NCBI GenBank assembly: GCA_003427395.1
Contig: BFEA01000299.1
Span: 95,190 to 122,092, forward strand
Reading direction: 5' to 3'
DNA: 26,903 bases
From: Chara braunii
Taxonomy: Eukaryota > Streptophyta > Charophyceae > Charales > Characeae
The first letter of the stretch is position 1; each line of letters begins with the position of its first letter. Both the position numbers and the translations under genes were made by a program. Shown here in pieces: positions 1 through 9,130 of this stretch. The notes under the pieces are model-generated. The model was not told the DNA's origin. It saw only the letters and a program-made list of their open reading frames with translations, and ran no database searches.

Positions 1-95
1 GCTCGGCCTACGGGTGCTGGTCCCACAGGCCTGTTTTTCAACAGCCTGCGAGTGTACCAGCTGAGCTCGGCCTACGGGTGCTGGTCCCACAGGCC
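1..95. repeat. 31-bp direct repeat, 64-bp period
   Basis: A 31-bp word starting GCTCGGCCTACGGG and ending CCCACAGGCC occurs at 1-31 and again, identical, at 65-95, so the period is 64 bp. The first copy begins exactly at the window edge, so the array may continue to the left. A similar short GC-rich word (CGGCCCTACGGGCC) occurs near 13987. Function unknown; a minisatellite or part of an LTR are both possible. Confidence 0.85.
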
Positions 96-1497
96 CAAAA
101 CCTCTCACAGCAGATTGCAGTAGGCGGATGGTGCGCCTGCAGGCTGCAGGGAGTCCCTGTTACTCAAGTTTCTTTTGCCTTGTGGGCTATGCGCCCACCG
201 GCTTTCATATACGTTGACCCCGTCGGTCTGATTTTCAAGACTGGGATGATGGAGGAATTTCGTCAGCATCCCGACCACGCGGGAAGTCGAACGGACCCAC
301 CCAAAGAGGCGTGTGCTCAAGGTCCTCGACTGCCGTGACAGCCACTCGTGGGGGGGCATTTCAATCGCTCCCTTTTGTAATGCCGGTCACAGCAGCCCAT
401 GCTGGCATGCGCCCTACGTACAGTCAAGGAGAGCGGCGGTGCAGTCGCCTCCCATTCCCGTTGAGTGGATACGCAATTTCTCCCTTCCCTTATCTTGCTC
501 AATAATTTCAAGCGCTCTTTTAACTTTCTTTCAAAAGGTTTTGCTCACCCATCCTTGCGGTACTCCTGCGCCGCCAGCCCCGGAGCCAGTTCCCGGCTTG
601 GTCAAAAGACTTGATCTTTTAAACCGAGGAAATAAAAGAAATAAAATTAAAAATTAAATGGCGGGACTCACCGACACCCTTTTGGTCTTGCCAATCGGTC
701 CAGGCTCGGACCCGCTCGACAAAACCAAGGGGGATAGTCCCAGACGACCCTCGACCCCTCAGTCTCCTCTTGGTCATTCCCCTTTGCTCCATCGCCGCTT
801 GCTGGTCTCGAACCCCAAACCTGTCGCTCGAAAGTCCGGTACCGTAACCAAAAGGGCGAAGCCCACGTCTGAACTAGGTAGGCGCGAACCCGCATATGAA
901 TAGCTCGCGGGACCTTGATTGGTCCCACCTGGACAAACCAGGCCTCCGCCTTGGCCTACTGGCCAACCTTTTGGTCGTCAGAAGACGCCGAGACACCACC
1001 CGTGCCTAGGATCGTCGCTACCTGGTAGGCTGGTCGTCGGGCGTTCGACATGTTCTGTCAAGCTTTCGACTTTCCCCCTTACCAGGTTTGCCAATGTCGC
1101 GCCTTTCCATGCATCGCCAAACACATTCTTCCTGCGTGTGTTCAAGGCAGAGTCTTCATCTTCTTTGTGACGTACCCGTGAGAGGCTGAGCCGGCTCGCA
1201 GAGTGAAGTTAGTTTTTTATAAAATAAAAGAAAAATATAACCAAATTGAAAACTACAGAAAAGGTAACCGGATCCTATGACTTTGATGTCTTCCGCCGCC
1301 CTGATACTGCCGAGGACTAACGGTCACTTCGCAGTGCAACGCAATAATGCGTGCCCCACATACTCTCTCAACCGGTCGTATTTGACTCGGAGTCTCGCCA
1401 AGAGCGAGGCTGCTGAGGTGAGCGCCCTGACGCGTTTTACCTTATCATCACGTTTCGTTGATCAAGGATGCGCCCAGTGCGACTTTTAAAAAGGACG
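96..1497. other. No recognisable gene
   Basis: I see only short frames on both strands, none with a family motif. A small inverted repeat (GGGACC/GGTCCC around a 6-base spacer) lies at about 909-926. The stretch is moderately GC-rich until about 1200 and then becomes AT-richer. It could be degenerate retroelement or LTR sequence. Confidence 0.5.
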
Positions 1498-1523
1498 GCA
1501 AATACCCTTGTAAGGGTGTTTGC
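1498..1523. repeat. Hairpin-forming inverted repeat, 12-bp arms
   Basis: Left arm 1498-1509 and right arm 1512-1523 are complementary over 12 positions with one mismatch that would be a G-U pair in RNA. The loop is only 2 bases. No open frame or terminator-type T-run follows. It may be a remnant of a transposon end or a chance palindrome. Confidence 0.6.
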
Positions 1524-1879
1524 TACAACAATATGTTAGTGATTGCATGGGGTTTGACTGAGAACAACTTGGAAGGTTAATGAACTAAGTAAGATACAGG
1601 ACTTATGTTTTTTGTGATCAAGACAAGTGAAAGATGAAAATTTTGGATGAACGAACCCTTGCTTTGAATTTGGTTGAATGCATTGTTGATCTGACATGCT
1701 TGTTGGCAATGCCTTGTCTTTTGCTCAAGCTCTGTCTGTCTTCTGCATTATAGGGTAGTCTGTTAGTGCTCGCCTTATGCTTGAGCAATAGGCAGGCATA
1801 TGCTCACCTTTGTTTTTCGCACTTGTCTTCTTATGCATGATTGTTTTTGATAGGACTTTGGCTAGCCTTTGAGATAGTG
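1524..1879. other. No recognisable gene
   Basis: This is AT-richer DNA with no convincing coding frame. A 70-codon minus-strand frame over 1725-1937 has no recognisable motif and overlaps the repeat that follows. Confidence 0.45.
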
Positions 1880-2174
1880 GAAGTTCTGGGAGCCTCTTTT
1901 CTTTAAGGGAAGTGCTGCCGAAATTTCTGCTAAGCATTCAGGGTTAGTCAAGTCTTGGAGATGTCAACTAGGATAGGATACAGTTTGGTCTTTTGGAGTC
2001 GGTAGGAATTCTGGAGGCCTTCCTTCCTAAAGGAAGTGCTGCCGAAATTTCTACCGAAACCAAAGAGTTAGCTTATTTTCAGATATTTTCTTAATCTCAA
2101 ATTTTCTTTTTAGATTTGGTATAATAAATATTTTGCGAGCACACTTCCCTGAAGGAAGTGCTGTCGAAATTTTC
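1880..2174. repeat. Degenerate ~123-bp repeat, three copies
   Basis: The word GGAAGTGCTGCCGAAATTTC occurs at 1908 and 2032, and with one change (CTGTCG) at 2154. The spacings are 124 and 122 bp. In copies one and two the match extends upstream through a GAATTCTGG-like word (about 1880 and 2003). In copies two and three a CTTCC/GGAAG palindrome sits just before the core. Between the cores the sequence is diverged. This looks like an old tandem repeat or a spaced protein-binding motif; I do not recognise the family. Confidence 0.7.
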
Positions 2175-3145
2175 GGGATTTTCATATCGTTACCGGACGC
2201 TGCTGCTAAGTAAGCTTAGAGTGCGTTACGGAGTTGAACTCCATTAACTCGACAGACGATGCCTGCCTTGATTATTGTGGTGCAAGTCATTGCTACCTGC
2301 GAGAGTTTCTTCGAAGTCTTGAGCTTCATCAACTTCTGCTATCACCTGATAGCAGGTCGGTTTGCGACTCAACTCCTACCCACCATGATACCCACGCCCA
2401 AATGTCTGTGACCCTGTAGGCGAAAGGCATTTCCGTGTGAAAGAAAACCTACCCTTGGTACCTCTTTCGAATGACCATCCAAAAGCTGTGCGAATCGGGA
2501 CCGGCGGATATGCCTTTGTTGAGTGGGGGGCGGAAAGGGGCGTGTGGGACATGAACCTGGGAGCAGAGGAGTTGACCACGTTTTATGGCATCCGCGTGTG
2601 GATTTTCATTGGATTCCATGTGTGTGCAGGTATGTATGGGAGCGATGGCTCGCTCCTGAATTAAGGGTGATATGGGTGAATGAATGAAGGGTGTGAGTGA
2701 AAAGATTCAACTATGGCTGTGAGAATGACCCTCCTTGATTTCCCCCGAGACTCGCCCTTTTCATTTCTTATTTTGCTCTTGTTGAATGTATGTAGCGAAC
2801 AGGCAGAAGTAGCCGAGCGCGAGGTTTAGCGCTCGACCTTAGATCGGACCGAGTTTTAGTTTGGGTACGGCAAATTGCTCGCCGACCCGTGATAACTCGT
2901 ATTTTCCTTCCGAAGAGGAAGGACGTGCGTACCCCGTCTCAAAGGGGTCTTAATTTTTATAGATTATTAGTCGGACATTGGTCCTTAGCCTGAAATTCGA
3001 GGTCCTTGTCCAGGACATCCCAGGCTCTAGTCCAGCACAACAAGGTTTTCCCATTGAGCCGGACCTACGCCCCTTGCTTATCGTCACCCACTGCCTAAAA
3101 AACAGGGGTGCTGCAAGGGTCGAACGGTTTATCCTTCAGCCGTGC
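2175..3145. other. No recognisable gene
   Basis: A 75-codon plus-strand frame at 2437-2664 and its neighbours carry no motif that I recognise. No RNA gene is visible. The stretch is probably degenerate intergenic or retroelement-derived sequence. Confidence 0.4.
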
Positions 3146-3200
3146 AATATCGTGAAGGAGAAACCCTTCACGATATTTCGCTTTCGACACTTGAGTGTCG
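3146..3200. repeat. Two adjacent perfect hairpins
   Basis: Hairpin one has 13-bp perfect arms at 3146-3158 and 3165-3177 around a 6-base loop. Hairpin two follows after 7 bases, with 7-bp perfect arms at 3185-3191 and 3194-3200 around a 2-base loop. The pair is downstream of element 1 in its transcription direction. It could be a structured RNA element, a transposon end or a recombination remnant. No gene is assigned. Confidence 0.75.
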
Positions 3201-3500
3201 TACGCAACCCCGAAACCCATGGGAGGTTGCATGGATGTGGGTAACGCATGAAGCGTCGCCATGATAGCAGATTAAGTGAGAACACATGACTGAACGTTAT
3301 GGTTCCCATGGCAGTGGCATTCTTTTTATGCAACTCTGCGCGGACCTCGCTCAGACACATTGGCAGTTCTGAGTTATGGGTCAGGACGTATGAAAAAGGA
3401 ACTAGGCTAATTTGCTTGTATGAGTTATTTTGTTTTGTCGTGTATCGCGTGGTTGAGTTAGGATGTTCTAGTCGACCGACGTTGAACCGCACATGGGAAA

Positions 3501-4328
3501 TCAACGCCCCAGCGTGACGGTTCGTGTATGGGTCCGAGCTAGGCGTGGACCGCGCGTACCCCCTATGGTACAACATACGAGAAACGCCCTCGGCTGGCCC
3601 ACCTCCGCGATTGCAAGTAAGAGCTTTCGCGTGTGGTTCACTAGCTCGGCGGGGATACGTCCACCCAAGGGATGGTGACAGCTCCCGCAGGTGGAGGTAA
3701 GTTGTACCTCGCGGGACCGTGTCCTGTCATAGGGACTCGATGGAGGTATAGCTGGCGCACTCGGCCAGAGAGGCTCCACCGCTTCCCTTTTCGTGAAGCG
3801 ACTTGCGAATACTGCCAATCCTGCGTGATGCGGTCGGGAAGGTTCCCCCAGCGGGGACCGTGCGCTCGACACCGACCACTGCAGATACGGCGTCAACCTT
3901 CGCGGGAGGACGTGCGGCACCAGGCTTTCGTCGCACTGCGATATGATGTCGAGGGGATCGTCAATTAGCTGCACAAAGGGGACTGAGAGCTCCCAAACGA
4001 TCAATTGCCGATGGCCGGGTTCCACTGCTCCGAAAACGAACTTGAGAAGATCCCCTTCCACCTCCGTTCTCCAGGTCTGGATGATTAGCAGCTCCATGCT
4101 CTCTCTCGCGGCGCGATGGTCACTATCCCGCGTCCACATCAGCTCCACTTCCACCAGGCACAACGAAAGAGCGAGGTACCGCTTGCACCACACCTCCCAA
4201 TGTCTCGGCTCAATGAGAGGAACGGCGAGTGGCTGGATACAGAGAGAAAGATGGGGATGGAGAACAGACTGCCAGAAAGTGGGGAAGAGAGAGGGGAGGG
4301 CAAAGGTTGAGAACTGGGACCGGTTCAT
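3501..4328 (-). other. Unidentified 275-codon open frame downstream of integrase
   Basis: A stop-free minus-strand frame of 275 codons. The part from about 4200 to 3930 looks protein-like: mixed hydrophobic and acidic residues, with short stretches such as VELMW, DLLKFVF and PLDIIS. The rest is basic and low in signal. I recognise no domain. It lies after the integrase of element 1 on the same strand, so it could be a remnant of a 3' accessory ORF or non-coding sequence that is open by chance. The first codon is not a strong start. Resemblance to the tandem module at 20.9-24.4 kb was considered but is too weak to claim. Confidence 0.2.
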
Positions 4329-4803
4329 TGAGGGCGTGGAAAAGGGATGAGCTCTGGGAGCGCTACGGCCGGCTCGTGTCGGGATGTGCAGAGCCCGCCG
4401 ACGTCGATGCTGTTGGTGACGACGAGGTTGTCACCGTGCCGCGCAAGCCACCGGCTCCACACCCGCGCTAACTGTTCACCTCACTCCCTTTGCGATGCGC
4501 TGATGGCCGTATGCCTTGTAGGATCCAGCGCGCTAATGTCCCCGCTAAAGACAGTGATGGTAGACACGTGGCTGATCCCTGGCGCCGAAAGTCGTTGATA
4601 AGCCGATGCCTCGGCTAACACAAGCGTCTAGCTATGGGCCGCAAAACGGAACTCTGCCGCCGCGTACACCCCAGTGGTGCTGAAGAACTGCACAAATTGG
4701 AGAAGATCCGGACTAATCCGTGGATGATGGACTTGGGTGATCGCCGAAATGTCGCCACGTGGCGCCAACATGTGCTCGCCGAGAACCTGCTTGTTGGAAA
4801 AAC
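4329..4803 (-). other. Linker after integrase, no assigned gene
   Basis: Minus-strand frames continue past the integrase C-terminus for about 475 bases, but with at least two stops and a frame change. The 3' LTR and polypurine tract expected downstream of integrase were not recognised here or further left. Confidence 0.3.
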
Positions 4804-5120
4804 TCATGGCGATGGCGACTGGGACGGAGTGTCTGCAGGGGAGCGAGACAGAGAAGGAGAGAGCGATAAGCAGGCGTCGTCCTCTCCCGTACTGGAGGAG
4901 GGGGCGGACGAAGGTGGAGATGGAGAGGAAGGGAGAGGCCGTAGATAGGACACGTGGTGAGTGATCGGGGGAGCTGATTGGCTGCCAGAGACCTCGGGCA
5001 CGAGCCACACCGTGTTCACTCCGTTCGGACCGAGTTCGACTACGCGAAATCGCCCGAAGAATCGTGGCGCTAGTTTACCCTGGCGAGCACATTTCCTCAC
5101 TTGCACGATGTCCCTAACTT
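4804..5120 (-). pseudogene. Integrase C-terminal domain, element 1
   Basis: The frame contains a KLAPRFFGRFRVVELGPNG stretch followed by a HHVSYLRPL-like end. This is the small beta-barrel that ends gypsy integrases. It is one frame away from the catalytic core: a G run at about 5119-5122 appears to have lost one base. After the domain the frame becomes serine/proline-rich and acidic (about 4940-4804). I see no aromatic-cage chromodomain in this tail. Confidence 0.8.
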
Positions 5121-5891
5121 ATACTGGGGTCGTGGCCCCGCATTCCCATTTCGGGCCTCGTAGCTACGGACCTGTCGGCCTTGGGCCAACTCAGTCATTC
5201 GCTGGCGTTTTCGGGCTAATCGGGGAAGGGACCGCTCCATCAGCTCTAGGTGTCGTTTGGCCTTGTCCCGAACCGTGGCCCTCGTGGGCCGTCGGTTCAA
5301 CGAAGATTCGTCTGGGAGGCTCGGTATCGAAACGCAAGCCACACTATTGGTTCGTAATTGAAAGGGGGTTAGACCCGTCGATTCGTGAGGCGTCCCCTGA
5401 TGGACCGCCAGGATGTGATCTACGATATCGGGCCAGGGTCTCGGATCCCGAGCCGCGATATTTCGTCGCAGTGCAGTCTTTATCACTCGATTCGCGTTTT
5501 CCACTAGCCCGTTAGACTATGACATGTGGGGAGCAGTGTTCTGAATGGCGACGCCATGTATGACCAGATTCCTCAAAACTTCCCCTCTCAATTCCGCCCC
5601 ATTATCGGTCAGGATCTCCTCTGTATGCTAGTGCATTCCGAGAAAACGGTTGATGTATCGCGCGATTTCAGCTGCCTGTCGCGTACGACACGGATATGCC
5701 TTGATCCATTTTGAAAAGTGGTCTACGAATACCAATAGGATTGAATATTCACAGCTATTCGGTCCAGCGGGCACCACAATATCGGTAGTATCCATGCTAA
5801 CCCTTTGAAAAGGCCGTTCAACTACTGTCGGCGCTATCGATCTCGACGGTTGAATCGGCACCTTGTCAGCAGCGCAGGCCTGACAATTCTA
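5121..5891 (-). pseudogene. Integrase catalytic core (DDE), element 1
   Basis: The rve-type core would join retroelement cDNA to chromosomal DNA in the nucleus. The catalytic triad is visible: Asp in VSMDTTDI (codon at about 5790-5792), Asp in LTDNGAEL (5604-5606), and Glu in GLVENANR (5499-5501). All three are intact. The reading frame is continuous but carries TAG stops at 5889-5891, 5628-5630 and 5517-5519. The first and last sit where this family usually has Gln, consistent with C-to-T change. The domain is therefore dead as sequenced. The CxxC of the zinc-binding domain (NCQAC) lies immediately after the 5889 stop. Confidence 0.9.
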
Positions 5892-6287
5892 GACGATGAA
5901 TTTAACATCGTCGCGAATATTGGACCAATACCACTCATTTTTGTCGATTGCCGCCTCCGTAATTCGGACGGCAAAATGGGCTGCAGTTTCCTCATGCGCC
6001 GCCTTAACCCAGTCATACCTCATGAACGGGTGCGGCACTACCATCCAAATCCCACTACCATACGTCTTCCGTTTTTCTAACCGACCCTCATTCCAGCGAT
6101 AGTCCCGAGCCCTTTCATTGGCCCTCCTCCGGTCCTCCTTAGTGAAGTCCTGGAGGGGGTTACCTACCAAGGTGGCGATTAAAGCAATATCCGTCCATAC
6201 CTCGGCCCTTCTAAATTTTCGGGTCTTTCCTAACCCTTCTGACGTGGCGTCAAGAAATCGAGCCTCGGTCGGGATCTTATCGACTCG
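5892..6287 (-). pseudogene. Integrase N-terminal HHCC zinc-binding region, element 1
   Basis: This continues in frame from the PHD-type finger. A spacer with an acidic/basic stretch leads to the HHCC domain: AAHEETAAHF supplies two histidines, WYWSNIRDDV is the usual segment before the cysteines, and NCQAC after the stop at 5889 supplies the two cysteines. The domain helps integrase multimerise and bind the cDNA ends. His spacing is four residues. The domain is split by the TAG at 5889-5891. Confidence 0.8.
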
Positions 6288-6449
6288 ACACAAGGGGCAC
6301 AACCAAGGTTTGTTGCCAGTTCGGTACTGAATGCAAGAGCCATGGGCTCTCGCGACGCACTGCCGACAGTCTACCCATTCGACATAACCTTCCCCACTAG
6401 GATGCATAAGGACAGAGTATACGCGTGAAATCGCCTCGCAGAAATAGCA
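6288..6449 (-). pseudogene. PHD-type zinc finger inside pol of element 1
   Basis: Eight zinc ligands are seen in the spacing C-x2-C-x23-C-x2-C-x4-H-x2-C-x11-C-x2-C. They read CYFC at about 6449, CRQC near 6360, HGSC near 6340, and WLCPLC ending at 6288. The Cys4-His-Cys3 order and the Trp two residues before the last CxxC are PHD hallmarks. A RING would have His after one further Cys. PHD fingers in other proteins read histone H3 tails. Here the finger lies between RNase H and the integrase zinc domain, in the same frame as integrase and preceded by a Ser/Pro/Leu-rich linker. The inferred role is chromatin targeting of integration. It is not the HHCC domain, which follows separately. Confidence 0.8.
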
Positions 6450-6519
6450 AAATTTGTCGGGAAGAGAGAGAAGAGATGAAGGTGAGAGGGGAGAGAGAGG
6501 TGTTGCAGGATTACCTCCG

Positions 6520-7000
6520 TCACCCATTGCCACGTGCCTGCTTCTTGCCATGTGGGAGAACTGCCACTTGTCCGTACTTGGGTCCATTCGTTGATTCCGG
6601 TTCCTTCCACGGGATGATTTCTTCGCCTTTAGGTACCTTAGCTGGTCGATGCAGACGTGTCAACCCGTCCGCGTTTCCGTGTCTCTCCGTCTTCGGATGG
6701 ACGATATCGAAGTCGTACTCCTGCAGGCGCACTGCCCAACGCCCAATCATGCATGTGTAGTTAGTGAGCCTCTTCAGAGCCAGCAGCGGCTCGTGATCAA
6801 TCACCAGAAGAAACTTTTGTCTGTAAAGATACGGATGGAAGTGTTGGATTCCCCAGACCACCGCATAGCATTCGCCCTGCGGGGACGAATCGTTCTTTCG
6901 TTCGTCTGGCACCGTTTGAGATGCGTACTCGATGACGTGTTCACGGCTGTCGTTCCCCTTTTGCGCTCGAATGGCGGAAATTGCCTCCAACTGTCAGTCC
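6520..7000 (-). pseudogene. RNase H domain, element 1
   Basis: The domain would degrade the RNA strand of the RNA/DNA hybrid during reverse transcription. Motifs typical of Ty3 RNase H are present: ILITD (first Asp), EYASQ, GECYAVVWGIQHF with the catalytic Glu, LYRQKFLLVIDHEPLLAL with the third acidic site, and ERHGNADGLTRL near the end. The first Asp is followed immediately by a TGA (6991-6993), where Trp is usual. The frame is otherwise open to 6520, where a G-run indel shifts it relative to the PHD/integrase frame. Confidence 0.88.
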
Positions 7001-8105
7001 GTGATGAGAATGAACTGCTTTGTAGGGTCCGACCGGATCAAAATGGGCGCCGTAGCCAGGGCGTCCTTGAGGGTAGCGAAGGCCTGCTCGCACTTGGCGT
7101 CCCAACTGAGAGGCTGGTCCTTCCGCAGAAAGTTCGTCAGGGGCCTTGCTATCGCGGCAAAGCCCTTGATGAAACGACGATAGTACGACGCCAGTCCCAA
7201 AAAGGCTCAAACCTGCGTCAGTGATGTGGGAACGGGGGCATCCTTCACCGCCACGACCTTTCTCGAATTTGGCCGCAGTCCTCCCTGTGTCACCACGTAG
7301 CCCAAGAACGAGATCTCCGATAGGAAAAACTCGCTCTTCTCGAACGCGATCTTGAACCCAGCGTCCCTCAGAGCTCCCAACGTCCACTCGATATGCTGTG
7401 CGTGCCCGTGATAGGTTTCCGAGTAGACTAAGATGTCGTCCATATACACGATGACGCAAAAGTTGATCATTCCTTGAGTCAACCGCGTCTTGTTGACGAA
7501 GTTCTGAAACATCACATTCATAGCCCGCTGAAACGTGGCAGGCGCGTTGCAAATCCCCATAGGACACCGAACCCACTGCCACGTGCCCTCAAACAATACG
7601 AAGGCCGTTTTCGGTTTTTCTTCCTCCTCAACCAGAATATGATGGAAGCCGTGTCGAATATCAAATTTACTAAAATAATTAGCACACCAATCGCATCCAG
7701 CAAATCATCAATCCGGGGAAGGGGATACACATCTTTGATCGTGATATCATTCAGTTTGCGATAATCGATGTAGATGCGAATCGACCCGTTCTTCTTTGGA
7801 ACTAACACTACCGGGAATGACCATGGCCCAGCGGCGGGTTCGATCCATCTATTAGCTTTGAACTCCCGAATTCGCTGGAGAGCCGTTTTCCGTTCCACTA
7901 GGGAATACCTGTAGGGATTACAGTGGATGGGAGGATGGTTTCCGGTTTGAATTTCGTGTTGTATGACTAACGATAGTTCAATGTCAGTGTAAGTCACGCT
8001 AATCGCTTCCTGATATTTTTTTAGAATGTCCGCGATTAGGTGATGAATCTCGTCATGTACGCAGTGGGGCACGTGCAACTCGTACGACTGGTTCCATATC
8101 TGCAC
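7001..8105 (-). pseudogene. Reverse transcriptase, element 1
   Basis: Visible parts in order: the fingers ([19 protein letters not shown], then a YIDYRKLN motif), palm motif [12 protein letters not shown] with a catalytic Asp, the [17 protein letters not shown] block, the active-site YMDD at 7435-7446, and FLGLASYYRRF in the connection. A one-base loss near 7685, between a DAIG-like motif and the FSKFD motif, shifts the frame. A TGA at 7207-7209 stands where Arg (CGA) is expected before FLGLASYY. The domain order and motifs are standard for Ty3/gypsy. Confidence 0.93.
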
Positions 8106-8418
8106 GTCGATCTGTTTGGTGCCTACTCGTTTGGCATTTTCGGGTGGAGGTGCGAAAATGAAGGAATTATCCGATCACCAAGAAAATACCGTAGCCATCA
8201 TTTGCGCATCTTCTTCTCGAATGGCCACGTGTTCTTCCGGGGTCATGCCATGGCACCAGTTTGGTCGCGATTTTAATTTCGAGTCGAGTTTCGAGGCGCT
8301 CAGGGGGTTCCAAAGAATTGGCCTCCGCCCCTAAGCGTAGCAATTGTATCTCTTTTGCAGGTGACAAACGAGGCCATGGCAGGGTCGTGATATCACAAAA
8401 GTGCCTCTTGTCGTTGTA
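8106..8418 (-). other. Protease-RT linker of element 1
   Basis: About 310 bases between the end of the protease frame and the RT frame. It is interrupted by stops and I see no domain in it. The RT N-terminal extension probably began here before decay. Confidence 0.4.
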
Positions 8419-9130
8419 TCATGGAAGGAGAGGGGAGATGCCTTCGTACAGGGTTCGAGGGGGTTCCAAAGAATCAATCATTCGCGATATATGTACGAGA
8501 GGCTCACCCAGAATCATTGCTTGTGTTCTTTGCGAGTTCCGATTGGTTAGGCTCAACGGTCTCCTGCATGCTCGTTGCACAGGGTAGTAGATGCGTTGTT
8601 GCGCTAGTTCCAGAATCTCCTCATCATCATCGCCACTATTGTCCGCATCATCTAATGATTGTTCATCGTTCGCGGGGCTTTCCCAAGTGATCACGTGGAG
8701 GGCTCCTGCCATCATTGGCGAAACTCGAGGGGCTACCGTAGTTGTGGTACGAAGGGTCAGTCTCATGGGTATGGCGTACAGTTTTCCTCCCGTCTTCCGG
8801 AGGATAATCGATCTTTTCTCGAAGTCCAGGTTGGCACGCAAGGCGATAAGAGCGGGTAGGCCTAAAAGAACGTTGTAAGTTTCCACGTCTAATACTACGA
8901 CATCTCCCAAGGCATGCACATTTCCCAATCGAAAAGCAACATTGGTCATCCGCCCCACTGTTTTAATCTTTTCCTCATCTGCTGAAACGAGCTGATCTTT
9001 TTTCGTAAGCATAATCAAATCTTTTTTCTTCCTGTTGTTTCGACTACCCGTAGTGAGATAGCTAAAATAGCTGCTTCGGAATCGATAATGGCATTGTACG
9101 GGAGTCCCCATACTTCGATGTCACATTCTG
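8419..9130 (-). pseudogene. Retropepsin-like protease, element 1
   Basis: An aspartic protease of the kind that cleaves the Gag-Pol polyprotein. The N-terminal part is in the gag frame: YNAIIDSEAA, where DSG/DTG is expected, so the Gly after the catalytic Asp-Ser is Glu (codon 9075-9077). The C-terminal part is one frame over: RLGNVHALGDVVVLDVETY and YNVLLGLPALIALRANLDF, the hydrophobic-Gly region of the family. The frame change falls in an A6 run near 9035. Downstream the frame turns acidic (DDADNSGDDDEE). The domain is inactive as sequenced, both by the shift and by the active-site change. Confidence 0.78.

Noticed and set aside
3136-3576. 146-codon minus-strand frame
   Set aside because: It crosses the double hairpin and has no family motif; probably open by chance.
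3501-4815. A fifth and sixth copy of the array module downstream of integrase
   Set aside because: The alignment by eye needs free gaps. One of the best-looking matches used a stretch of copy B that turned out to be in the wrong frame. Kept only as a weak finding.
4804-4950. Chromodomain at the end of integrase
   Set aside because: The tail is Ser/Pro-rich and acidic; no aromatic cage residues or chromodomain pattern is visible.
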